From: Chara braunii
Lineage: Eukaryota > Streptophyta > Charophyceae > Charales > Characeae
Direction: 5' to 3'
Length of the DNA stretch: 35,033 nt
Assembly (NCBI GenBank): GCA_003427395.1
Contig: BFEA01000630.1
Span: 276,697 to 311,729 of the forward strand
Shown here one piece after another: positions 9,628 to 18,590 of the stretch. Positions within the stretch are counted from its first letter, which is position 1. Every line of letters begins with the position of its first letter. A program made the position numbers and the translations under genes. The notes under the pieces were generated by a model. That model saw nothing but the letters and a program-made list of their open reading frames with translations. It searched no databases and had not been told where the DNA came from.

Positions 9628-11052
9628 GTGGAAGGGAGAGAAACAAATCCGAGCTTACCCAGAAAGGGAGAGCCTAGTAGAAGTGACAGTGAATGGAGGA
9701 AAGGGAACCAAGGAGATTGGAAAAGAAACGATGGAGAATGGGGAACCTCCAAATGGTCCCTTACCAAAGATAGCCAGTGGAAGTCTAGGGATGAGATAGA
9801 GGTCAGGAAATCGGAAAGACGAGAGAATCAAATGGCAAAGGAGTTAAAGACATTGGAAGCGACAATGGAGAAACTGCAAAATAGCAACCATAAAAAGGAA
9901 GAACCGCCTGTCCGAGCCACTCCACGACCGGAGGGGCGGGAGAAAGGAGGCCCTAGTCCAAAACGGGTGTGGAATGATAAGGCTTGCATGTATTGTGGTG
10001 ATGAAGACCACAGGAAGAGGGACTGCCAAGCCATGCTAGATGCATTAAAGGAAGGAATCATTGAGTTAGATGATAGAAAATATGTGATGTGGGCAGATGA
10101 AGGGAATCCTGTGCCCTTCTTGCCTTCCATGAAGATTAATGTTGATATCCGAAGAAGGAGAATGAATGAGGCGAACGCTAAACAGCCACAAGCGTCCTTA
10201 GCAACGAAGGTTTCCCGGGTAACCTTCGAAGATGAGATTGATGAGGCACCTGAGAGCCCGGGGATAGGGATTTTGTCTATTAAATTTGAGGAAACGATGA
10301 GCAATAGCGAGGCTTTCGTCTATACTCAAGGAGTTGGGGAGTCGAGTAACGAGAAGAAAGAGGATCCAGATCAACCAATGACGGATGAGCAAGTGGAGTC
10401 GCCCAAGTCGCCCCTGTCCCCTAGGAAAAGGGGGCCTAAGAAATTCCAGTTAAAAAGCACGTTGGACGAAGTGGACCTAAGAGAACCATTAAGAAGAGCG
10501 ATGGACATGCCCATCCCCATCACCCTTAAGGAATTCATAGCCGAATGTGGTCCCACGAGGGATGAACTAATAGGGATGATGCAAAAAGCTAAGGTGCCAC
10601 TACCAGAAGCGACGGTAGCTGGAGGCTGTAAAGTAGAGGCGAAGACTTTTATATTAACCGTGGAAAAAGGGATGGAGAAAGATGGAGAGACTATTGAGGG
10701 TGAGAACAGTTACTTCTACGTCCTTGGTAGTGGAAAACTAAATGCCACTGTGAATGGAGTTAGGATGGAGGCTATTGTGGATGATGGGTCAGAATCTACT
10801 GTGTGCGAAGATAAGGTAGCCCGGAAACTGGGGCTAGAAGTGGATAGGAGTGTTGCCATGACCATGGTATCGGCTAACAAGTTGAGGCAACCAGCGCTTG
10901 AGGGATGTCATAAGGCCAGGGTGGTGGTGGCTGGAGTCGAGGCCACCGTGCCAGTTTTCATGGCGGAACATTGTTCATCACAGCTAATCCTTGGGAGGAC
11001 TTGGCTAACACATGTCAATGCCACTGCCGAGAATAAGCGGGATGGAAGTTAG
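9628..11052 (+). pseudogene. pro: Gag zinc knuckle plus aspartic protease region
   Basis: This is a 474-codon frame. Residues 1-110 are basic and Ser/Trp-rich, followed by a classic CCHC knuckle at C120, C123, H128 and C133 (CMYCGDEDHRKRDC, codons from 9985), the nucleic-acid-binding unit of Gag. A long acidic/Pro-rich linker follows. The C-terminal 110 residues look like a retropepsin: the active-site region reads IVDDGSE (D385-D386-G387, codons 10780-10788), where the family usually has D-S/T-G, and the downstream ILGR..L segment (near 10989) corresponds to the conserved ILG stretch. Whether DDG is functional is doubtful. The frame ends at TAG 11050-11052. The start at 9628 is simply the first ATG after the frameshifted gap; the true protein would be continuous with Gag. 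Confidence 0.82.
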
Positions 11053-11100
11053 ACAGTCACCATAGATGGGCCCGAGGGCAGCAGGGTTACACTAAAGACT

Positions 11101-12253
11101 GTGAATGAGTTTGATAAACGTCACAAGGTTTCCCTGCAGAGTAAAGGTCAGCTAATGACGCGGAGTTGCCAAATGGTCCCTGAAGAACTCACCCTAGGGC
11201 CTCATAAAGTAAAAGGGAAGAGGATTGAGGTTGAAGATTTGGAGGACAAGTATGTAGTAAACGGGACTGCTTACCCAAAAGAAAGCGACGACGACGAGTT
11301 TGAAGGGTGCATAAACCTGTCTTTTTTGGAGGAATACCCCTACACGGCGGGGGGAAGAAATACAAAACTGTAGCCCGAAAGGTTAAACCGGCTGCGGTTA
11401 GCCGTGATAGGACAGGTGAAATAGGGATCACTGAGGAAGAAATAACTCGAATGATTCGGGAACGAAAAGCTACTAAGGGGCAAAGAATTACTGAAGAGAG
11501 GTTGAAAGGGATGAACATAATAGAAACATTAAGAGGATGTGATAAAGCGGTAGCCTTCTGTGATGCGGAGAGAGGGCGAATAAATCCGCGATATGCTAAA
11601 CCCGCGAGAATCTATACGGTCCCGCATGTGCCATGGAATGACGTGGGATGGAAGTGTGCTCAGAAGGAAAAGGAGATGATAGTGGGCTTCTGGAAGGAAA
11701 AAATAAGGACGTTCGTAGCTGAACCGTGTGAGAGTGCCTATGCAAACAGGTGGTTCTTCATACGAAAGTCAAATGGGAAGCTACGGTGGATACAAGATCT
11801 GCAAAAAACAAATAAGGTCACGGTTAAAGATGTTGGGTCCATTCCAAATGCAAATCTCCTATCCGATGGGTCAGTCGGGCGTTCGATTTACTCAGTCTGC
11901 GATCTTTTATCAGGCTACGATGGGATTTCGCGTGACTATAGAGACCGACATCTAACCACGATGCATACGCCATCGGGGTTAATCGAGATGATGGTAGTAC
12001 CGATAGGAAGGACTAATGGCGTTGCGGTCTTTCAAAGAGCGATGGTGGCAGTGTTGGGAAAGCTTATATGTTGGAAGTGTTGGGAGAACTTATACCAAAT
12101 TTGGTGGAAGTTTTCCTAGACAACTTTTTGATCAAAGAGTCGTACGAGAAGGATGAAACTGAGGTGAAGCCTGGAGTAAGGAAGTTCGTCGCAACCCACG
12201 CTGAGGACGTAAAAAAGGTGTTAGTGACGCTAGACACGCGAATCTCACGGTGA
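11101..12253 (+). pseudogene. pol: Reverse transcriptase, frameshifted and catalytically altered
   Basis: RT homology runs through three frames: 11101-11373, then 11307-12119, then 12068-12253. The first shift is at a run of six G near 11350 and the second near 12060. The fingers/palm show WFFIRKSNGKLRWIQDLQ, then CDLLSGYDGI, followed by HLTTMHTPSG and MMVVPIGRTNGVAVFQRAM, the expected Ty3/gypsy palm series (D of CDLLSGYD is the first catalytic Asp). The YxDD box reads FLDN (12113-12124): the last Asp is Asn, which should abolish polymerisation. The polymerase copies element RNA into DNA in intact relatives. The upstream frame 11101-11373 probably encodes the protease-RT connector. Confidence 0.85.
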
Positions 12254-13098
12254 GTGGGACCAAAAGTAGGTGGGCAGTATCCTCTATTAAGGCATTGGGC
12301 TATATCTGTGATAAAGACGGCAGACGACCAGACATGGCGAAGCTAGAAAAACTTATGAACAGGCCTACTCCGCTCCGACATATTACCGACATATGTCTAT
12401 TTTTAGGAGTGGTCGGATTTTGGAAGAATTTCATAAAAGGGTACGCTGAAAAGGCGGAGCCGTTAAGGAGGCTACTACGTAAAGGGATAAAGTGGAAATG
12501 TACAAGCAAGCAAGAGGGAGCGGTAAAAGTATTGAAGGACGAGTTTAAGGAAGGAGGTCAGGTCGTAGGTGTTCCTTATTTCGAGGATGAAGAGAAGAGA
12601 CCATTCGTGGTATGCACTGACGCAGGGCCGACATCCGTTGGTTCAGTCTTGGCTCACGTAGACTCTAGTGGTAAGTAAAGGCCCCTCGGATTCGAAAGTA
12701 AAGAATTGAATTCCCAGTTCAAGAAAAAAGTTCTCAGAGTGTTGCATTGTTTGAATATCTTCAGAGATTATATTTACGAACAGAGATTTGTGTTGTGGGT
12801 CGACCCGACGGCGGTAGAAGATGTATTGCAAAAGGATTTATCTTTGACAGATCCTATGATAACTAGGTGGCTCATGCATATAAGGATGTTCGATTATGTG
12901 GTTGAGCGGATATCTGATGCTAATAACTGGGTGGCGGATGGGTTGTCACGAATCCCGCTAGAAGAAGGAAACTTGGGATCACCTGGAGGGGTTGATATGT
13001 TTCTACACATAGAAATAGGTTCATTAAAAATGGAGCTTAGTACTAGTGGCGCCTCTTTGTTCCCAGGGAACCTCTTTCTGGTAAGTACCACCGAATAG
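12250..13098 (+). pseudogene. pol: RT connection and RNase H region
   Basis: Frame 1 resumes at 12250 after a frameshift with SGTKSRWAVSSIKALGYICD, the thumb/connection segment, followed by LFLGVVGFWKNFIKGYAEKA and PLRRLLRKG. RNase H begins with VVCTDAGP (first acidic residue present). A TAA at 12676-12678 interrupts just before ESKELNSQFKKKVLRVLHC, where the usual Glu of the second helix appears as Lys and several residues before it seem deleted. LWVDPTAV and NNWVADGLSRIP retain the two later Asp residues. RNase H would remove template RNA during reverse transcription. The domain is therefore recognisable but broken. It ends at TAG 13096-13098, with frame 3 continuing as YHRIGQYLIGE. Confidence 0.82.
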
Positions 13099-13470
13099 GG
13101 CAATATCTCATAGGGGAGACTGAGGTTGATGATAAGCTCAGGAAAGAAGCTCAACAGTACTATCTTAAGGCAGGCCACCTCTTTAAGAGACCACCTAAAA
13201 ACGGTAGGCCGATGCAGGTAGTTTGCGATGAGGGAGAGCAGAAAGAAATAATAGCGGAGCTTCACGATGGGATCGTTGGGGGATACAGAGGAGTAAAAAG
13301 GACCTTTGAGGAGGTCAGGAATCTTTAATGGTGGGATGGCTTATATAGAGATGTAGAGTCCTACTGCCAGACATGCGTGGAATGTCAGAAAAGAGTTGTA
13401 GTTAAATATAAGGAACCGTTGTTTCCTTCCTATCCGACCGCGATAGGGCAGAAAGTTCACGTGGAGGTGT
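13099..13470 (+). pseudogene. pol: Integrase N-terminal zinc-binding region
   Basis: In frame 3 the sequence reads GQYLIGETEVDDKLRKEAQQ, then AGHLFKRPP and ELHDGIVGGYRGVKRTF, a stop TAA in place of an expected aromatic residue at 13326-13328, and YCQTCVECQK. This is the H2C2 region of retroelement integrases. The cysteines are present, but the position where relatives have the second His (GGHRG-type) is Tyr here. The reading ends in KVHVEV at the first base of the mitochondrial insert. Confidence 0.75.
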
Positions 13471-13740
13471 GAAGCTTACTCGTACTAATTACGATTCCGA
13501 CTATCGGGGATAATGGGGATAAATACAAATATCGGATTATGGATTTAGTGAAATATTTAACATTTTCAATGATTCTTTTTCTTTTAGGTATTTGGGGAAT
13601 CTTTTGAAGCTTACTCGTACTAATTACGATTCCGACTATCGGGGATAATGGGGATAAATACAAATATCGGATTATGAATTTATTGAAATATTTAATATTT
13701 TCAATGATTCTTTTTCTTTTAGGTATTTGGGGAATCTTTT
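13471..13740 (+). repeat. 135-bp tandem duplication inside the NUMT
   Basis: 13471-13605 and 13606-13740 both start with GAAGCTTACTCGTACTAATT and both include the nad4L start (ATG at 13539 and at 13674). I count three differences, all within the coding part: GAT/AAT, GTG/TTG and ACA/ATA. Copy 1 encodes MDLVKYLTF, copy 2 MNLLKYLIF. Confidence 0.9.
13539..13605 (+). pseudogene. nad4L: nad4L 5' fragment (truncated first copy)
   Basis: The first 22 codons of a nad4L-type protein ([20 protein letters not shown]...) are cut off where the second tandem copy starts. It retains the Asp at position 2 and Thr at position 8 that I associate with land-plant nad4L, unlike the longer copy. Confidence 0.75.
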
Positions 13741-13958
13741 TAAATAAAAAGAATATCCTTATTATGTTAATGTCAATGGAGTTAATGTTACTTGCTGTCA
13801 ATTTGAACTTTTTAGTCTTTTCTGTTTATCAAGATGACATGATGGGTCAATTATTTGCTTTATTCGTATGAACTGTAGCTGCTGCGGAATGTGCTATTGG
13901 GATCGCTATTCTTGTTATTACTTTTCGAATTTGTGGCACTATCCTAGAATCCAGATAG
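13674..13958 (+). pseudogene. nad4L: Mitochondrial NADH dehydrogenase subunit 4L pseudogene
   Basis: Starting at ATG 13674, residues 1-65 read as three hydrophobic segments with the conserved stretch [20 protein letters not shown] and then [15 protein letters not shown]. Nad4L is a small membrane subunit of respiratory complex I, normally about 100 aa. TGA at 13869-13871 interrupts, after which the same frame continues TVAAAECAIGIAILVITFRI to a TAG at 13956-13958. The end is therefore shorter than the family norm and runs into the tRNA. TGA might be read as Trp in some mitochondrial codes, but relatives have Leu here, so a nonsense change after transfer to the nucleus is more likely. Confidence 0.88.
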
Positions 13959-14029
13959 GCTTAGTAGGATTTGAACCTACAATATCACCGTTATGAACGG
14001 TGCGTTTGAACCAATTAAACTATAAGCCC
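13956..14029 (-). tRNA. trnM/trnI(cau): Mitochondrial-type tRNA, anticodon CAU
   Basis: On the minus strand a 74-nt cloverleaf is complete: acceptor GGGCTTA/TAAGCCT (one G-T pair), D stem GTTT/AAAC, anticodon stem CACCG/CGGTG with loop TTCATAA, variable ATATT, and T stem GTAGG/CCTAC with loop TTCAAAT. It closely resembles the plant mitochondrial CAU tRNA; whether it is the elongator Met tRNA or the Ile tRNA with a modified C cannot be told from the gene. Being inside nuclear retrotransposon DNA, it is probably silent. Confidence 0.88.
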
Positions 14030-14103
14030 AGGAACTTGCTTCAGAAACAACAAAACTAACTCAGGCAGAGGGCGCGGCCTCTCCACAACCGGATTTCAGT
14101 CAA

Positions 14104-14550
14104 GATGCCCAAAGGTGAAGGAGGAAAGAATTATATCATGGATATCAGGGACGACCTAACTGGGTTCGTAGAAGCATGGGCGTTGCGTCAGAAGTTGGGA
14201 AAAACGGTCAGTGAGTGTCTGACGGAGTATATCGCTCGATACGGATGTGTTGGGAAGATCATTATGGACAGGGGGTCGGAGTTCATGGCTAAAGAAGTCC
14301 AGAGCCTGCTCCAAAGAGCGGGGTCCGAGTCTCATTGTCCACAGCATACCACCCTCAGACTAACGCCCCTGTTGAAAAAGGACACCAATCTCTAGTGAAT
14401 GCGATCGCTAAATGGTGCGAGGGAAAGGAGAAGAAGTGGCCAAAGTATCTGAGATTCGTAGTCTGGGCTGATAACGTTACTGTTCGATCTATTACCGGGT
14501 ACCCGCCCTACACCTTATGGTTCGGGAGGTATTGCCCTTTACCCATATAA
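14104..14550 (+). pseudogene. pol: Integrase catalytic core
   Basis: Frame 2 (14105 on) reads MPKGEGGKNYIMDIRDDLTG, then KIIMDRGSEFMAKEV with the second catalytic Asp at 14267-14269. A 1-nt shift near the GGGG at 14321 moves to frame 1, which gives STAYHPQTNAPVEKGHQSL, with the catalytic Glu at 14374-14376. Counting through the shift there are 35 residues between them, the canonical D-x35-E spacing. The first catalytic acid would lie just before the mitochondrial insert, where the sequence has HVEV. The core ends at TAA 14548-14550. Integrase inserts the element DNA copy into the host genome. Confidence 0.85.
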
Positions 14551-15036
14551 TTCTATATGGACTCGTGGACGAAGATTGACTGGGAAGAGGCATCGACTAG
14601 GGAGCAATTACTAAGCACTAGGATTAGGTAAATAGCTGAGACACTCGAGGATAACACCCTGGACGCTATAAAAAAACTTCGAGTTAGGCAGGAAGGAATA
14701 CCTATTAGGAGCCTAGTCTTACTCTACGATTCTGCTCTGGAGAGGACGTGGACAGGGAAACTAGCAAACAAATGGATGGGGCGCCACCGCGTGATTAAAA
14801 GATTAGAAGACGGGGCTTACCTGCTTGAGGAGTTGGATGGGGCTAGATGGAAGGAACCGGTGTCTGGGGCTTGTTTGAAAGTATTTAAAGAATGGGGAGA
14901 AGTCCGTCGGAATTCGAAGAAGGACAAGGGAAAAGAGAAGTTTGAAGAGGGACCGGTAGAACCTTTTGAAGGGCCCTCGACAAAATTCATGAAGGAGCCT
15001 AAGTTGTCCATCTACGAGAGAGGAGAGACTTCTTAA
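14551..15036 (+). pseudogene. pol: Integrase C-terminal region
   Basis: Frame 1 continues after the TAA with IDWEEASTREQLL, another TAA at 14629-14631, and then IAETLEDNTLDAIKKLR and a LLYDSALERTWTGKLANKW segment. KWMGRHRVIKRLEDGAYLLE sits where the GPY/F-type module of gypsy integrases is expected, with the Pro-Tyr changed to Arg-His. The last 60 residues are Lys/Glu-rich. It ends at TAA 15034-15036. Confidence 0.75.
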
Positions 15037-15766
15037 AAGGCCTACAAAAAAGAGAAAAAGTCTTAGGTGTCAGAAACAGCCAGAGAAAAGACAAGAAGAA
15101 AACGAAACGAAAAATCTTAGAGTCAGCCACCCTAAGGCGAGAAATGAAACACAAGACTCAGAAGACTGTTAAAGGCAGGGTAGTCGTAGGCAAAGATGGG
15201 GATGGACGTCGCAGCAAGAAGAAACGATGGAAGGTCAAGAAACGATTAGGGGTCAAAAGGAAGATGATTAAGAAGAAGCCGGACAAGAAAAAGAAGCGAG
15301 AGAAAAATACCCGACGAAAGCGGTGAGGACAGTCTTGGGGTTGATTGGTAGAGATAAGGAGTTGACATTTCCTTCTCTTTTCCCTTGATACACCGAGATG
15401 GCTCGTCGGGGACGTCGAGAATGGGGGGGGGCCGGCTGTTGTCGGGCGGATCCAGCCTTACGCTGCCCTTTACTTCCTTGAAGATAACTCTCGAGGAGAG
15501 CTGGATTCAGTCGCTTTACCTAGCGGGATTGCAAACGACATCAAAAAGATACATCAGATTCACGCGACAAGTGCCGAGGCCGAGACATCAAGAAGAAGCG
15601 GGCCCATGATTGTGAGTGAGCATCTCTTTATGCGCTCCATTGAGGCATATCAATGACAAGACACAAAGGAATGACTACTACAAAGAAAGTGTCAGAAGCT
15701 CCAGATGAAGGGCGTGAACGAGAGGGCCGGACTCACGCTAAGAGTTGGACAGTGGACGGAACAATG
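15037..15766 (+). other. 3' untranslated part of the retrotransposon
   Basis: A purine-rich stretch at 15040-15330 gives a Lys/Arg-rich open frame (15144-15326) that I do not regard as a gene, though it could be the decayed basic tail of Pol. From 15330 to 15766 I see no domain. A clear polypurine tract next to the LTR start is not visible. Confidence 0.45.
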
Positions 15767-15956
15767 TAGGGCGCCAGATCTTGGGACGAGCCGTCAGATG
15801 GACTAAATGACAGTAAACACTCAAATTCAGCATGGGATCGAAATCGGTGAATAGCACTACATGGGCGCTCTCTGAGCCATCGTACTTGGGCAATATGTGA
15901 GGCTAAAGAGGGCAGCGGGCCCAAGGATGGGAAGAGGGTGCTAGGGCCCTGCGAAA

Positions 15957-15966
15957 TTTTATAAGG
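15957..15966 (+). promoter_or_regulatory. TATA-like box in right LTR
   Basis: TTTTATAAGG lies in a GC-rich setting. It could direct LTR transcription; there is no other support. Confidence 0.3.
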
Positions 15967-16101
15967 CCGGTGCTTTTCGTATGGGGACCACGAGAGGACG
16001 GGCTCAGACCTAGGTTCGGAAGGAGGCCCTGTACCAGCGCGCTGCAAAAGGCCCGGTACCCGACAAAAAAAAACCCTTCGCTAGAAACTCTTCGAGGACC
16101 C

Positions 16102-16256
16102 AAACAGGCCCGGATACAGGTCCGGGGGAGCCACGGTACTGGGGCGCTGCAACCTTGTCGGTGGCCCGGAGCACACGCCAAACAGGCCCGGATATAGGCC
16201 CGGGGGAGCCATGGTACCGGGGCGCTGCAACCTTGTCGGCAGCCCGGAGCACACGA
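16102..16256 (+). repeat. 78-bp tandem duplication in right LTR
   Basis: Copies start with AAACAGGCCCGGATA at 16102 and 16180 and share GGGGCGCTGCAACCTTGTCG and CCCGGAGCACACG. They lie between the two TATA-like boxes, the usual place for LTR enhancer repeats. Confidence 0.8.
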
Positions 16257-16291
16257 AGGCGCTGGGGCACACCGAGAAGAGGGCCGGAAAG

Positions 16292-16299
16292 TATTTAAG
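16292..16299 (+). promoter_or_regulatory. TATA-like box downstream of the tandem duplication
   Basis: TATTTAAG follows the 78-bp duplication and is itself followed by a GC-rich leader. It is a better placed candidate for the LTR core promoter than 15957. Confidence 0.35.
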
Positions 16300-17020
16300 C
16301 CCAACCGGGCTCAAGAGCAGGACACCTACAAGATGCGCACTTACGGGCTCGAGACTTCCCAAACGCGGAGGCATACAGGAGGGGCTCGGGAGACGGGGGA
16401 CAAGAGGCGCACGGGCGCGCAACAACGCACGACCGTCACGCACAGAGTTGTGCGCGTTAACGCACAACCGCATCAGTTGGGATCGGGGCACACATGGCTG
16501 CGCGCATTCACGGACACGCGCGCGCTATCGGAAACGAGGCGCGTGCAGCCGCGTGCACACGCACACAAGTCCGGACAAAAGGGATCGCGGCGCACGTAGT
16601 TGCGCGCACGCGCACGCACGAGGGCAAATTCGCGCAGTCGCAGCAAGGGCTTGGGCACACTAGAGGGGGAGCAACCGGGAGGAGAGACGAACAGGAGAGG
16701 AAGAGCGGATTGAGGGTGCGCACCATAGCCGCACTAGCGGACACGTACTTGCGTAGGACCACGCTCCAATCGAACGAGGAGCCAGCACGCACCAGCGCTC
16801 AGCGAGACGGAACACGCGAGGAGCCAGCGAGCACCAGAGCGCGACATAACGGGACACGCGAGGAGCCTGCGCGCGCCAGCAGAGGATCGGGATGCACGGG
16901 GATACGCGCTCACCGCTACGCACCATCGCGCACCGATAGGAACGTGTAGGAGGCCGCGCGCAACGGTGCGCGTCCGCGCATGCACGCGCACCGGTCGGGG
17001 GAAAGCGCATGCAATCGCGA

Positions 17021-18575
17021 GGAGCAAGGATTGGCACGTGTGGAGCAGCGAGCAGCCGCGCGCATCGTTGCGGGATCAGGAGTGAAGTGATTGGGATCGC
17101 GCGCACACTCGTACTAGTGCGCAGCCAGCGCAGGTTTGCGCACGGAACGAGACTTGCGAACCTGCGCGCACACGTTCGGCTGCGCATCGGAGCATGAACA
17201 CGCGCAGAACGGGGTAGAAATACTTGCACACTCCACGAGATCGGGGTAAGAGCGCACACACGGGTATGAGCGAGCGCGCGGACGGAACCGCAGAGCATGT
17301 GCGCAGACGGGATCGGAGCACGAGAGCACACGCATACTCGCAGGCAGGTCAGAACGCGTGGGAAGCTTCGCGCACGGGTGTGAGCAGCAGCGTGTGCCTA
17401 CATATGGCCAAGGTCGAGCGCGTCGCGCCCGAGGGCGCACCTGAAACGGGCGGTCGAGCACTGCGTCGAAGAGACATTGAAACAGGCCCTTGGAGCACAG
17501 CTGGGCATCTGACTGAACTGAGGCTTCGAGCACGGCTCGAGCTTTAGGACCCGGATCGGAACACAGGGATAGGGTCCGCGGATTCGACGTGGCCAGGACG
17601 AGAACTTCGGGCGCAGGAGCAAGGAGACCGGGGCTGTTCCGGGCTCGAGGGCATTTCCATGGGACACCGACGAAAATTGACTTTTGAAAGGAGCCGCGAA
17701 CAGGAGCTTGGTAAGAATTCATCAGTTGAGACCACGAGACCAAGCAAGGATGGCCGGACATCAGAGCTGAGGCCGGAATCACGGGGCTCAGAATTGAACA
17801 GGGACGGGGGACCCAGGCAGATCGGGATTGCGAAACCCGGGTTGGGCCGAATTGGTACATCCGGGGCGGGACTCGTCAGAAGGACCGAGACTTTGGGATG
17901 GGACCGTGACTATGGGTCGACTCGAGACTTCAAGCAGGCCGCGATACTGGTCGAGACCGTGGTTTTGAATAGAGCTGGGACTTCCGACGGAACTACGACT
18001 TTGGGATCAAGCCAGGGTTTTCGAATGTGTTGGGATTGAGGACAGGTTTTAGACGAGATGGGATTGGAGCGAGCCTGGGACCTTGTGCTCATGCCGGGCG
18101 ATCTGACCGGACTGGACATTTGGAGACAGGCAAAGACAATTAAAATGAAAAACTCCGGATTGTTACAGACGTCTGAGGGCCGCGGGAGTTTGGCCGGGAT
18201 ATCGGAAGCAGGCGGAGGATGGTCAAGAAGATTGGCGCCCATGGTCAAGCTTGATCTGGAGCTATGGCCACAGTGGGCCGGAGAATCTAACTCTGACACA
18301 GAGAGCTCGAGTACAGTTCCCTGGGATCAGGGAGCCCGTTACCGACGTCACCCGATTGGGCGAAGAATCTGCCCCAGACTGTCAGTAAGAACGGTCGGGA
18401 CGCAAACTGATTTTCCTGTTCTGCACGGAGAATTTAATTCTGGGACTGGGACTAGCGCAGCGGATCCTATTATTTTAGACTAAATGAGAATACATAAATT
18501 GTTTCTCCCGAAATTTGGTTTGTGAATCTCCTCGTCGCATCTTCGATCGATTTCAGTGGTTATTGTGTGGACTTG
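17021..18575 (+). repeat. Right LTR, part shared with the left LTR
   Basis: The region matches 5446-7032 up to TGTGTGGACTTG at 18564-18575, where the LINE remnant begins. Similarity increases toward the right end. The common end point of homology (7032 and 18575) fixes the right edge of the LTR. Confidence 0.82.
17114..17860 (-). other. Antisense open frame in right LTR (248 codons)
   Basis: This is the counterpart of the frame at 5561-6301, beginning MYQF and staying open along its whole length despite indels between the LTRs. It has no recognisable domain, and chance is the default explanation. Confidence 0.2.
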
Positions 18576-18590
18576 GGCTAACTCAGTTTT

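Larger units (their letters stand above)
13471..14103. other. Mitochondrial DNA insert (NUMT) within integrase
   Basis: About 630 bp of AT-rich organelle-type DNA replaces nothing obvious in the integrase: the integrase frame stops at KVHVEV (13470) and resumes at MPKGEGGKNY (14105). The insert contains a 135-bp tandem duplication, a nad4L-like frame and an antisense CAU tRNA. The last 75 bp (14030-14103) are unassigned. The exact right border is uncertain by a few bases. Confidence 0.82.
15767..17020 (+). repeat. Probable upstream part of the right LTR
   Basis: This segment lies between the internal region and the stretch matched by the left LTR. A plausible LTR start is TGTAGGGCGCC at 15767, but no second copy exists in the window to prove it. 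It contains two TATA-like boxes, a 78-bp tandem duplication, and from 16380 on a CpG-rich zone full of GCGCACACG words with internal repeats (GGAACACGCGAGGAGCCAGC-like, about 16790-16880). Confidence 0.45.
5446..18575 (+). mobile_element. Decayed Ty3/gypsy-class LTR retrotransposon
   Basis: Direct repeats at 5446-7032 and about 17021-18575 flank an internal region whose degenerate reading frames encode, in order on +, capsid-like Gag, a CCHC zinc knuckle, a protease, reverse transcriptase, RNase H, and integrase with an H2C2-like region, a D-x35-E pair and a C-terminal region. The order RT, RNase H, integrase is that of Ty3/gypsy (Metaviridae-type) elements. Every domain is broken by at least one stop or frameshift, the second palm aspartate of RT is replaced, and mitochondrial DNA is inserted in the integrase. 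No target-site duplication can be defined because the left end is truncated or replaced. The element is dead. Confidence 0.88.

Noticed and set aside
13471-14103. Interpretation of the window as mitochondrial genome
   Set aside because: Organelle sequence is limited to about 630 bp and is flanked on both sides by the two halves of one integrase reading frame.
15144-15326. 60-codon Lys/Arg-rich frame as a basic protein gene
   Set aside because: Purine-rich sequence in the 3' part of the retrotransposon; no start context, partner or domain.
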